Assembly (NCBI GenBank): GCA_017481825.1
Contig: JAFUOR010000051.1
Span: 1-45,450, forward strand
Reading direction: 5' to 3'
From: Clostridia bacterium
Lineage (GTDB): Bacteria; Bacillota; Clostridia; Christensenellales; Aristaeellaceae
Length of the DNA: 45,450 nt
Shown: in pieces, positions 1 through 7,068 of the stretch
How positions within the stretch are numbered: the stretch's first letter is position 1
Layout: each line of letters begins with the position of its first letter
Program-made: the position numbers and the translations under genes
Notes under the pieces: generated by a model
What the model was told of the DNA's origin: nothing
Seen by the model: only the letters and a program-made list of their open reading frames with translations
Databases searched by the model: none

Positions 1-1071
1 ATCCTTGGGCCAGGTGTAGACGAACACGGGGCCATGGAAATACTCCTCGGTAAGGTACTTCTCGTGCTCCTTGGCGGTGTCCTCGCCGTACTCGGGCTTG
101 AACTGCCAGTCCTTGCCGGAGTTCTTGAGGATGGTGATGGCCTCCTCATGGGTGATGCGGGCACACTTGGCATCCGCCAGCGCGGTGAGCTTCTCCACCA
201 GGCCGGACTTACCCTTTCCTCCCGCTGCGAACGTATCCAGGAAGGCCAGCTCGTCAGGACACTTTTCCAGCACGGTCTTGACCAGGAACTTCAGGAAGTC
301 CTCCTCCACGTCCATCAGCTGATTGAGGTCGCAGAAGGCAATTTCCGGCTCGATCATCCAGAATTCCGCCGCGTGGGTCTTGGTGTTGGAGTTCTCCGCG
401 CGGAAGGTGGGGCCGAAGGTGTAGATCTTGGAGAAGGCCATGGCGAAGGTCTCGCCCTCCAGCTGACCGGTCACGGCCAGGGAGGTGGGCTTGCCGAAGA
501 AGTCCTGCTCATACTTGCCCGCATCCTTGGGGTCGAGTGTGGTCACGGTGAAGGTGTTGCCCGCGCCCTCAGCGTCGTTGGAGGTGATCAGGGGCGTGTG
601 CACATAAAGGTAGCCGCGATCCTGGAAGTAGGTGTGGATGGCCATGCTGGCGACGCTGCGCACACGGAAAACAGCCTGGAACAGGCGGGTGCGAGGACGC
701 AGATAGGCGATCTCACGCAGGAACTCGACGCTGTGACGCTTGGGCTGCAGGGGATAATCCTCGGGGCAGTCGCCCTCCAGGACGATCTCGGTGGCCTGCA
801 CCTCAGGGGTGGTGGGATCCTTGTAGGAGGGCACCACAGTACCGGTCACCGTGATGGCCGCGCCCACGCGCAGGGACTGAATATTGTCAAAATCAGCGAT
901 GGCGCTGTCGTAGACGACCTGGGGATTCTTGAAGCACATGCCATCGAAAAAGTCGATGAAGCCCATGTTCTTTTGCTTGCGGTGGTTGCGGATCCAGCCG
1001 CGCAGCGTGACGGTCGTGCCCTGCAGCTCGGCAAGGCGATCCTTGAGTTCAAGGGTGGTGATGACGCTCAT
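1..1071 (-). CDS. asnS: asparaginyl-tRNA synthetase (3' end cut by window edge)
   Basis: Charges tRNA-Asn with asparagine in the cytoplasm (class IIb aminoacyl-tRNA synthetase). Reading the minus strand from the ATG at 1071 gives 357 codons that run open through base 1; the family is usually about 460 residues, so roughly the last 100 are missing. Visible are an N-terminal OB-fold anticodon-binding region (about residues 15-105, including LRGWIRNHRKQKNMGFIDF) and the start of the class II catalytic core: a motif with FLREIAYLRPRTRLFQAVFR, then TSNDAEGAG, then motif 2 FGPTFRAENSNTKTHAAEFW, which is diagnostic for AsnRS. A GGAGGT ribosome binding site lies 8 bases before the ATG. It sits downstream of a GNAT gene on the same strand but has its own good promoter, so it is probably an independent unit. 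Confidence 0.97.
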   Translation of the reverse strand, partial: MSVITTLELKDRLAELQGTTVTLRGWIRNHRKQKNMGFIDFFDGMCFKNPQVVYDSAIADFDNIQSLRVGAAITVTGTVVPSYKDPTTPEVQATEIVLEGDCPEDYPLQPKRHSVEFLREIAYLRPRTRLFQAVFRVRSVASMAIHTYFQDRGYLYVHTPLITSNDAEGAGNTFTVTTLDPKDAGKYEQDFFGKPTSLAVTGQLEGETFAMAFSKIYTFGPTFRAENSNTKTHAAEFWMIEPEIAFCDLNQLMDVEEDFLKFLVKTVLEKCPDELAFLDTFAAGGKGKSGLVEKLTALADAKCARITHEEAITILKNSGKDWQFKPEYGEDTAKEHEKYLTEEYFHGPVFVYTWPKD

Positions 1072-1136
1072 GGGTATATACCTCCAATCGGCAGGGTCTT
1101 CGACCCTTTACTTTTGCCGGGAAATGACTGGACACT

Positions 1137-1165
1137 ATCATAACACAAATTGGGGAAAAGTACAA
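1137..1165 (-). promoter_or_regulatory. sigma-A type promoter for asnS
   Basis: On the minus strand, -35 TTGTAC (1160-1165) and -10 TATGAT (1137-1142) are separated by exactly 17 bases and lie about 65 bases upstream of the asnS start codon. The leader is too short for a T-box element, and I see no T-box motif in it. Confidence 0.75.
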
Positions 1166-1204
1166 CCCAAAAGGTTGCGCCAGCCGTACTTTTTGCGGAT
1201 TTCA

Positions 1205-1645
1205 TCAGGTGTCTATCCGCTCCAGCGGATGGATATTCCTGTTCCGGTAGACGATATCCTCCCGCCGGGTGAAGCCCATGCGCTCCCAGAAGGCATTGCC
1301 GGTTTCGTTGCGGCTAAAGACCAGCAGCGCCACCTTGTGGATGCCCTCCTGCTCCAGCGCATTCAGCGCATTCTCCGTCAGCTGCCGTCCGATGCCCTGA
1401 TGGCGGTGACTCACCGCGACGGTGGTATGGTGGATGAAGCCGCGCCTGCCGTCGTGCCCAGCCATGATCACGCCCACGATGCAGCCGCCCTCCTCTGCCA
1501 CAAAGCAGGTGGCGGGGTTGCGGCGCAGGTGCTGTGTGATGCCCTCCCGGCTGTCGTCGGTGGTGTTCAGCCCCATGCCGGGGGTACTGATCCACAGGGC
1601 ATAGACGGCGTCGTAATCAGCGATGGTCATTAGACGGATGGTCAT
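1205..1645 (-). CDS. GNAT family N-acetyltransferase
   Basis: A 146-residue single-domain acetyltransferase of the GCN5-related fold. The acetyl-CoA pyrophosphate-binding motif A is seen as HRHQGIGRQL (about residues 80-89), after the beta-4 strand GFIHHTTVAVS; the C-terminal NAFWERMGF matches motif B. The substrate cannot be told from sequence. The ATG at 1645 is supported by AAAGGAGG eight bases upstream, lying inside the end of the P-loop kinase gene, so the two genes overlap by 29 bases and are probably translationally coupled. It is the last gene of a five-gene minus-strand operon. Confidence 0.88.
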   Translation of the reverse strand: MTIRLMTIADYDAVYALWISTPGMGLNTTDDSREGITQHLRRNPATCFVAEEGGCIVGVIMAGHDGRRGFIHHTTVAVSHRHQGIGRQLTENALNALEQEGIHKVALLVFSRNETGNAFWERMGFTRREDIVYRNRNIHPLERIDT

Positions 1646-2180
1646 AAAGCGCCTCCTTTACTTTGCGCACCAAAAGAGAAATGTCTTCCGTTCCGTCCAC
1701 CACCAGAAGCGGACAGCGGAGCAGCCTTTGCCACGCGTCGTGGCAGGTTTTGCTGCGCATGCTCACATCGCCGGTATCATACCGCGCTGCCCAATCAAGG
1801 AAATTCAAGTGCTCCTGATGCATGTCGCCGCCTTCGCGGATTCGCTGCCCGAAATGGGCGTATTCACGTGCCTTCAGCCGTTCAATGCGCACCGCCGTGT
1901 CCGTCACGACGCGAATGGCCAGCGTAAAGCGCGGAATGAGCACATCGCCCCAGTCCACCAGAGAACCGGAGATGACGGCATTGTCCGCCGCGTCCATATC
2001 GCGCTGCATCAGGCGGAGACGCTCGCCAATGGGGCGTTTTTGGGTAAACTTGGGGTCGGTGGGCAGCCAGAAATAGTCGTCCGTATCCATGTGCGTAAAG
2101 CCCAGTTCACGGTGAATCGCGCTGCCCAGTGTGGTCGTGCCCGAACCGGATGCGCCGAAAATATGGATGATGTGCTTCAT
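1617..2180 (-). CDS. P-loop nucleotide kinase-like protein (AAA_17/adenylate kinase type)
   Basis: A 187-residue P-loop protein. Residues 7-16 (IFGASGSGTT) are a Walker A motif of the shikimate/adenylate-kinase type, followed by a HMDTDDYFWLP segment as in substrate-binding loops of this family, and a lid-like RLKAREYAHFGQRIREGG segment near residues 113-130. It probably phosphorylates a small molecule, possibly a nucleotide, but the substrate cannot be read from sequence. The start codon overlaps the stop of the upstream DUF4298 gene as ATGA, and the end overlaps the following GNAT gene, showing tight operon packing. Confidence 0.8.
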   Translation of the reverse strand: MKHIIHIFGASGSGTTTLGSAIHRELGFTHMDTDDYFWLPTDPKFTQKRPIGERLRLMQRDMDAADNAVISGSLVDWGDVLIPRFTLAIRVVTDTAVRIERLKAREYAHFGQRIREGGDMHQEHLNFLDWAARYDTGDVSMRSKTCHDAWQRLLRCPLLVVDGTEDISLLVRKVKEALYDHPSNDHR

Positions 2181-2443
2181 GCTTCGGCCTCCTGTATGCG
2201 CTTTCTCAGCGCAGCATCGCGCGATAGCAGATCAAACAAGGCGTCCTGACTGAGCACGCCGCGCTTCATCCCCGCCGGGATCAGCCCTGCCTCGTCCGTC
2301 TCGTAATCCTCAAGCCACTGGCCGCTGGACAGGTACTTTTCCAGTGCACGCAGCTTGGGCAGCGCGGCTTCGTAGGCGTCCAGTGCAGCGGTGCATTCGT
2401 CAAAGGCCTGCTCCATCAGAGCGATGCGGTCAAGTCGGGTCAT
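2177..2443 (-). CDS. DUF4298 family small protein
   Basis: An 88-residue protein recognisable as DUF4298: an N-terminal alpha-helical, probably coiled-coil stretch (residues 2-35), then the conserved block ALEKYLSSGQWLEDYETDEA, then GLIPAGMKRGVLSQDALFDLL. The function of the family is not established. A start at 2443 is chosen over longer frames because AAAGGAGC lies just upstream and the conserved domain begins there. It overlaps the upstream GNAT gene by 14 bases and the downstream kinase gene by 4 bases. Confidence 0.85.
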   Translation of the reverse strand: MTRLDRIALMEQAFDECTAALDAYEAALPKLRALEKYLSSGQWLEDYETDEAGLIPAGMKRGVLSQDALFDLLSRDAALRKRIQEAEA

Positions 2444-2891
2444 GGGGAAGCTCCTTTGCCATAAACAGTACATGCTCGCAGTCTGCAAAGCTCAGATGAC
2501 GGTAGAATGCCGGGGCAGGCGCATAGCGGTTGGTTGTCAGCGTGATGCCCGCCAGATCGTTGGCAACAGCATGAGCCTCCAGCACCGCCATCAACCGACG
2601 CCCGACGCCCTGCCCCTGGCAGCATGGATGGACGAACATCTCGTCCAGGAAAATCTCGGCATTGTTCCACCAGAGCTTCTCATGGGCAAAAGCGGCGCCA
2701 ATGACGCGCCCATCCTGCTCGGCAGCAAAGCCGATAAAGCGCCTGGCCTCCATGTAATCCGCCAGATAGGCCGCCGCATCGCCGGACGACCAGCGGCATT
2801 GCCACCATTCGTTGTTGTATACCGCGCAGAGGATGTCTGCGCAGGCGGGCACGTCCGCAGTCGTCAGCGGACGAATCAGGGTGTCGGGCAT
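2430..2891 (-). CDS. GNAT family N-acetyltransferase
   Basis: A 153-residue acetyltransferase. Motif A is seen as HPCCQGQGVGRRLMAVLEAHA around residues 90-110, preceded by the beta strand AEIFLDEMFV; the C-terminal FYRHLSFADCEHVLFMAKEL fits motif B and the final strand. The ATG at 2891 follows GAAAGGAGAC, just inside the end of the preceding pseudouridine synthase gene. Substrate unknown. It is unrelated in detail to the other GNAT gene of this operon at 1205-1645, so the pair is not a recent duplication. Confidence 0.87.
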   Translation of the reverse strand: MPDTLIRPLTTADVPACADILCAVYNNEWWQCRWSSGDAAAYLADYMEARRFIGFAAEQDGRVIGAAFAHEKLWWNNAEIFLDEMFVHPCCQGQGVGRRLMAVLEAHAVANDLAGITLTTNRYAPAPAFYRHLSFADCEHVLFMAKELPHDPT

Positions 2892-2893
2892 GG

Positions 2894-3487
2894 TCAGTCT
2901 CCTTTCGCCCAATCGGGCAGCTGCTCAAAGCACAGCGTCTTCCCCTTCCACGGGAAGGTGATGCAGCAGGAAAAGAGCATCGGCGCATGTACAGCATCCC
3001 GGGCGCCGTATTTGTGATCGCCCACCAGCGGGAATTTCCGGCTGGCGAACTGCACGCGGATTTGATGGCTTCGTCCGGTGTGCAGGCGGATGCGCACAAG
3101 GGAGGTAGCCCCCACTGTGAGCCGCCGATATTCCAGCCGCGCCTTCTTCACACCCGCGCGCTCCCGCGTCACCACGAAGACCTTGTTTTTGCGAGCATCC
3201 TTGAAGAGCAGATCCGTCCAGTCACCGCTTTCCTCCGGCACGCCGTGCACCAGCGCGACGTATTCCTTGATCATCGCGCCCTCCGCAATTGCGCGGGAGA
3301 GCGCAGCGGCTGCGGCCTTTGTCCGGGCGTAGACCATCACGCCGCCGACGTTCTGGTCCAGGCGATGCACGGTGAAACACTCGCCGCCCAGGGTTTCGAC
3401 AATGGCGGCAGGCATGGCGGACTCCGAATCGAGCCCCACAGGCTTGACGATCACGGCAAGCTCCCGGTCAGAATAGAGGATATCCAT
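2894..3487 (-). CDS. RluA-family RNA pseudouridine synthase
   Basis: Converts uridine to pseudouridine in structural RNA. At 197 residues it is a short member with only the catalytic domain and no S4 domain. The signature HRLDQNVGG (residues 41-49) carries the catalytic Asp; IKEYVALVHG and the C-terminal LHTGRSHQIRVQFA block (about residues 137-150) are also typical of RluA. The target position cannot be assigned. The start at 3487 has a perfect AGGAGG site. It is the first gene of the five-gene operon, directly after the lysA terminator, so expression may depend on readthrough. Confidence 0.9.
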   Translation of the reverse strand: MDILYSDRELAVIVKPVGLDSESAMPAAIVETLGGECFTVHRLDQNVGGVMVYARTKAAAAALSRAIAEGAMIKEYVALVHGVPEESGDWTDLLFKDARKNKVFVVTRERAGVKKARLEYRRLTVGATSLVRIRLHTGRSHQIRVQFASRKFPLVGDHKYGARDAVHAPMLFSCCITFPWKGKTLCFEQLPDWAKGD

Positions 3488-3501
3488 GCGGGCCTCCTAT
3501 A

Positions 3502-3526
3502 AGAAAACACCCGGAAAGCCCGGGTG
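3502..3526 (-). terminator. intrinsic terminator after lysA
   Basis: On the minus strand CACCCGG-loop-CCGGGTG is followed by TTTTCTT. It lies between the lysA stop and the RluA-type gene start, separating the two units. Confidence 0.8.
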
Positions 3527-3533
3527 CGATGGA

Positions 3534-4793
3534 TTATTTCAGTCCCAGTCCCGCTGCGCACTCGTCCATATCCAGCGTGGCGAAGTAGTCCCGGGGCGTT
3601 TCGGCGCGGCGGATGAGCCGGTAGCCTCCGTCCGTGGCGTAGAGCACCTCGGCAGAGCGCAGGCGACCGTTGTAGTTGTAACCCATGGCGTGGCCATGCG
3701 CGCCGGTATCGTGGATCACCAGCAGGTCACCCTCGGTAATCTCAGGCAGCATGCGGTCGATGGCGAATTTGTCGTTGTTTTCGCACAGGCAGCCGGTCAC
3801 ATCGTAGCGGTGATCGCAGGGCAGATCACCCTTGCCGCAGACGGTGATGTGGTGATACGCGCCATACATGGCAGGGCGCATCAGGTTCACCGCGCAGGCG
3901 TCCACGCCAATGTAGTGCTTGTAGGTGTCCTTGCGATGCATTGCGCGGGTGACGAGCCAGCCCATGGGGCCGGTCATCCAGCGGCCCAGCTCGGTCTTGA
4001 TGGCCACGCCGCCTTCGGGGAACACGGCCTCGTAGGCCTGGCGCACGCCCTCGCCCACGGCGAAGATATCCGTCTTCTGGGCGTCAGGCAGATAGGGGAT
4101 GCCCACGCCGCCGGAGAGGTTGATGAAGGCCAGTTCCAGGCCGGTTGCGTCGGCCATCTCTCTGGCGGTGGCAAAGAGGATCTTCGCCAGAGCCGGATAA
4201 TATCCCGTATCCGTATTGTTGGAGGACAGGAAGGCATGCAGGCCGAACCTTCTGGCGCCCTTTTGCTTCAGGATGGTCAGCCCCTCCCGGAGCTGCGCGG
4301 GGGTGAAGCCGTACTTCGCATCGCCAGGGTTGCCCATGATGGCGGTGCCGATCTTGAAATCGCCGCCGGGATTAAAGCGGCAGCAGATGGTCTCCGGGAT
4401 GCCGCCGTGCTTTTCGAGGATGTCGATGTGGGTGATATCATCCAGGTTGACATAGGCGCCCAGCTTGCGCGCATGCTCGAACTCCTCATAGGGCATGGCG
4501 TTGGCGGAGAACATGATCTCCCTGCCGGTGAAGCCGCAGCTTTCCGCCAGCATCAGCTCCGTTTCGCTGGAGCAGTCCACGCCGCAGCCTTCCTCCTTCA
4601 AAATGCGCAGGATGGCAGGGTTGGGCAGTGCCTTCACGGCGAAATACTCCTGGAAATCCTTGCACCAGGAGAAGGCCTTGTTCAGATCGCGGGCATTTTG
4701 GCGGATGCCCGCTTCGTCGTAAAGATGGAAGGGCGTGGCATACTGCGCCGCCGCCTGTTCAAACACGGAGTCCCTCAAAGAAAAATTCGGCAT
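3534..4793 (-). CDS. lysA: diaminopimelate decarboxylase (fold type III PLP enzyme)
   Basis: Decarboxylates meso-diaminopimelate to L-lysine, the last step of lysine synthesis, with pyridoxal phosphate. The 419-residue protein has the alanine-racemase-like barrel: YFAVKALPNP around residue 50 holds the PLP lysine, then GVDCSSETELMLA, the glycine-rich phosphate-binding NLSGGVGIPY, and the C-terminal beta domain with GCLCENNDKFA, which stands in for the usual C-E-S-x-D substrate motif with C-E-N-N-D. That change and overall divergence leave room for a related decarboxylase, such as carboxynorspermidine or ornithine type, but the length and order fit LysA. ATG at 4793 is preceded by GGTGA at 6 bases; an in-frame TTG just before is less likely. 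Confidence 0.82.
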   Translation of the reverse strand: MPNFSLRDSVFEQAAAQYATPFHLYDEAGIRQNARDLNKAFSWCKDFQEYFAVKALPNPAILRILKEEGCGVDCSSETELMLAESCGFTGREIMFSANAMPYEEFEHARKLGAYVNLDDITHIDILEKHGGIPETICCRFNPGGDFKIGTAIMGNPGDAKYGFTPAQLREGLTILKQKGARRFGLHAFLSSNNTDTGYYPALAKILFATAREMADATGLELAFINLSGGVGIPYLPDAQKTDIFAVGEGVRQAYEAVFPEGGVAIKTELGRWMTGPMGWLVTRAMHRKDTYKHYIGVDACAVNLMRPAMYGAYHHITVCGKGDLPCDHRYDVTGCLCENNDKFAIDRMLPEITEGDLLVIHDTGAHGHAMGYNYNGRLRSAEVLYATDGGYRLIRRAETPRDYFATLDMDECAAGLGLK

Positions 4794-4835
4794 CAAGCGT
4801 CACCACTTTGCAATAAAATGAAGATTTACCTGCAC

Positions 4836-4864
4836 AATATAGCACATTGCCGGGCCAAGTGCAA
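4836..4864 (-). promoter_or_regulatory. promoter for lysA
   Basis: Minus strand -35 TTGCAC (4859-4864) and -10 TATATT (4836-4841) with a 17-base spacer and a TGC extended -10. It faces away from the promoter of the small ORF at 4950. Confidence 0.7.
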
Positions 4865-4901
4865 GTATTTATCCTGTATTCTGGCAAGGAGAACCTCCTA
4901 G

Positions 4902-4931
4902 TTGCGCAAAACCGCCTGATGGTGGTATGAT
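4902..4931 (+). promoter_or_regulatory. promoter for the small ORF/pyrophosphatase-GNAT operon
   Basis: -35 TTGCGC (4902-4907) and -10 TATGAT (4926-4931) with an 18-base spacer, about 19 bases upstream of the first ATG of the 47-aa ORF. Confidence 0.6.
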
Positions 4932-4949
4932 AAGGAAAAGGAGGCGCTC

Positions 4950-5093
4950 ATGATGATGCGTTTTGACCCGAAGAAGCCCCGTCCGGAGGACTACGACCGC
5001 GTGAGCGGCGAGGAAGACGACGCCCCGGACGCTTATGAACCCACCTATCGCGACGGCAGCGCAAAAAACGAGTGCTGGCACGACGAAGTTTGA
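4950..5093 (+). CDS. 47-aa acidic hypothetical protein
   Basis: A short ORF missed by usual length cut-offs. It begins with three consecutive ATG codons directly after AAAAGGAGGCGCTC and codes for 47 residues: a basic/proline start (RFDPKKPRPEDYD) followed by an acidic stretch EEDDAPDAYEPTYRD and a single Cys near the end. No transmembrane segment or known domain is visible. It has the strongest ribosome binding site of the area, lies just below a promoter, and ends 9 bases before the next gene, so it is likely translated as the first gene of this operon. I do not recognise its family. Confidence 0.6.
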   Translation: MMMRFDPKKPRPEDYDRVSGEEDDAPDAYEPTYRDGSAKNECWHDEV

Positions 5094-5102
5094 GGAGAAA
5101 GC

Positions 5103-5891
5103 ATGCTGATCACCGCTCATATCGACCGACCACTGGGTACTCATCATCCCCGGCATCCCAATATCTTCTACACCGTTAATTACGGCTATGTTCCGGGACT
5201 GATCGCCGGGGATGGCGCGGAGCAGGACGTATATATCCTGGGCGTGAACGAGCCTGTGCAGACCTTCACCGGGCGGCGCATCGCCATCGTCCGCCGCCGG
5301 GATGACGTGGAAGACAAGTGGATTCTTGCGCCGGAGGGCACGTCCTTCACGGAGAATGAGATCATGGACGCCGTGCGCTTTCAGGAGCAGTACTTTGATT
5401 CGTATGTCGAAATGACGGAGGATGCGCCGCCCGCCATCCGCCGTGCGGAGGAAGGGTTGTTGGATGCGGCCCTCGCCATCCGTCTGGACTGCCTGCGGGC
5501 TGTGCGCCGTCTGCCGCGGGAGCATGCCTTCGCGCCGGAATTCTGTGAGGCGACCCGGCAGTTCCTGCGTGCCGCCGACCAGACGACCCTGCTGGCTATG
5601 GACGGCGATATTCCCGTGGCCTGCGCGACGCTCTGCTACATCCATTACATTCCGACCTGCGGGCATCCCACGGGCAGACGTGCCCATCTGATGAACGTCT
5701 ACACGGTGGAGGGCTACCGCCGTCAGGGGCTGGCGAGGGAGCTCATTATCCGTCTGCATGCAGAAGCAGCGCAGCGCGGCGTAACGGAGATCACCCTTGA
5801 TGCCACGGACGAAGGGCGCAGGCTCTACGATGCGATTGGGTACCAGGTGAGCGACGAGGCGATGTACTTTGACATGAAGGGGAATGCATGA
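5103..5891 (+). CDS. inorganic pyrophosphatase-like domain fused to GNAT acetyltransferase
   Basis: A 262-residue two-domain protein. Residues 1-105 match the short pyrophosphatase-like proteins of Clostridia: HIDRPLGTHHPRHPN, TVNYGYVPGLIAGDGAEQD (acidic residues D37, E40, D42 as in the metal site), then YILGVNEPVQTFTG and a closing FTENEIMDAVRFQEQYF. Residues about 120-262 are a GNAT domain with motif A VEGYRRQGLAREL (202-214) and a motif-B LYDAIGY. It may therefore hydrolyse pyrophosphate or a related phosphate ester and acetylate an unknown amine, but neither activity is proven. The start follows GAGGAGAAAGC. The end overlaps the methyltransferase gene by 4 bases (ATGA). Confidence 0.83.
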   Translation: MLITAHIDRPLGTHHPRHPNIFYTVNYGYVPGLIAGDGAEQDVYILGVNEPVQTFTGRRIAIVRRRDDVEDKWILAPEGTSFTENEIMDAVRFQEQYFDSYVEMTEDAPPAIRRAEEGLLDAALAIRLDCLRAVRRLPREHAFAPEFCEATRQFLRAADQTTLLAMDGDIPVACATLCYIHYIPTCGHPTGRRAHLMNVYTVEGYRRQGLARELIIRLHAEAAQRGVTEITLDATDEGRRLYDAIGYQVSDEAMYFDMKGNA

Positions 5892-6508
5892 TGACCAAGC
5901 CGCCCAAGGGTGTACGGGAATTCTATGATAAAACTGCCCGGGAATGGGCTGATCGATGGTATGCGGATGATTCTATGCTGCCATTGCTCAGACGCTTCAT
6001 GGCTCTGCTGCTGGAGTCTCCACGTGTGCTCGACCTTTGCTGCGGCGCAGGCTACGAATCCGGGAGGATGGCAGCGCTGGGCGCACAGATTGTCGGTATT
6101 GACCTGAGTGGGGAGAGCATTGCTATTGCCAGAGAGCGGAATCCTGCACTGACTTTCCACGAGGAGGACATGCTGAACGACTATGCCTACACCGGCCCGG
6201 TGGATGCGGTGGTGTGCATTGCCGGGCTTGTTCACCTGTCATGGGAGCAGCTGCGCTGTGCATTTGAGCGCATGGATGCGGTGCTCCGGCCCGGCGGCAG
6301 GCTGCTGCTGGTCATTCGGGAAGGCGTGGGCCGTCAGGCGGAACGGAGCGACGTGGTCATTGACGGCGAATGCTATGATCGCGCGTTCTATGCCCATACG
6401 CTGGATGAACTCAGGGAGACGTCAGCGGGAATGTTCGCTTATGAGCAGGAGCTTGCAGACACCGGGCCGTCCGTGTGGCGCAACTATGTGTTTTGCAAAC
6501 CGGAATAA
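5888..6508 (+). CDS. class I SAM-dependent methyltransferase
   Basis: A 206-residue small-molecule-type methyltransferase. The N-terminal VREFYDKTAREWADRW is typical of UbiE/Methyltransf_11 proteins. Motif I is VLDLCCGAGYESGRMA (about residues 47-62), with an acidic end to strand 2 in IVGIDLSGESI, motif II around VDAVVCIAGLVHL, and motif III VLRPGGRLLLVI. The substrate is unknown. Translationally coupled to the preceding fusion gene by an ATGA overlap. Confidence 0.85.
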   Translation: MMTKPPKGVREFYDKTAREWADRWYADDSMLPLLRRFMALLLESPRVLDLCCGAGYESGRMAALGAQIVGIDLSGESIAIARERNPALTFHEEDMLNDYAYTGPVDAVVCIAGLVHLSWEQLRCAFERMDAVLRPGGRLLLVIREGVGRQAERSDVVIDGECYDRAFYAHTLDELRETSAGMFAYEQELADTGPSVWRNYVFCKPE

Positions 6509-6519
6509 GAGGTGAGTAT

Positions 6520-6939
6520 ATGACCCCCTACATCCACCGCGTCCACTACTATGAGACTGACCGCATGGGTGTGACGCACCACTCGAACTACATCCGCATG
6601 ATGGAGGAGGCCCGCGTGGACTTCATGGAGCAGATGGGCTGGCCCTATGCGCGGATGGAGGAAATGGGCGTGCTGTCCCCGGTCACGGCGGTGAATCTGA
6701 AATACGCTGCGCCCACCACCTTCGATGACCGTGTCGAAATCACCGTATCCGTGCGATCCTTTGACGGCGTGAAGCTGGTTATCGGCTACCGGATGGTCAA
6801 GCTTGGCGATGCGCCCATCACGGTGCTCACGGGCGAGTCAGAGCATGTGTTCCTCAACGCGCAGGGAAGATTTGTGCGCGTCAAACGCGATATGCCGGAG
6901 TTCTATCAGACCCTGATGAACCTGGCGGAGGAGAAATGA
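6520..6939 (+). CDS. acyl-CoA thioesterase, hotdog fold (YbgC/4-hydroxybenzoyl-CoA thioesterase family)
   Basis: Hydrolyses acyl-CoA thioesters. The 139-residue single hotdog domain begins with the family signature VHYYETDRMGVTHHSNYIRM, where the Asp of TDRMGV is the catalytic acid, followed by MEEARVDFMEQMGWPY along the hotdog helix. An upstream in-frame ATG at 6475 would add 15 residues inside the previous gene, but AAGAGGTGA immediately upstream supports the ATG at 6520. Chain-length specificity cannot be predicted. The gene lies 11 bases after the methyltransferase stop. Confidence 0.9.
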   Translation: MTPYIHRVHYYETDRMGVTHHSNYIRMMEEARVDFMEQMGWPYARMEEMGVLSPVTAVNLKYAAPTTFDDRVEITVSVRSFDGVKLVIGYRMVKLGDAPITVLTGESEHVFLNAQGRFVRVKRDMPEFYQTLMNLAEEK

Positions 6940-7068
6940 TGGAGAATCCTTTGAGGATTTAACTGAATCCTTCGTGAACGAAAAAGGTGTTCGCGATGTC
7001 GGCGGCGAATCTTTATCAGAACCGGGTGTTATTTTTCCCGGAGGATCATGAGATATTGAGGAAATACA

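Noticed and set aside
1072-1136. T-box leader upstream of asnS
   Set aside because: The leader is only about 65 bases and lacks the T-box sequence and antiterminator.
34-1143. Long plus-strand open frame (369 codons) at the window start
   Set aside because: It is antisense to asnS, whose minus-strand product has all class II AsnRS motifs; the plus frame has no domain.
6936-6962. 8-codon ATGATGGAGAATCC reading frame and AATCCT-TTG-AGGATT hairpin before gpsA
   Set aside because: Too short and weak to call a leader peptide or terminator; no T-tract follows.
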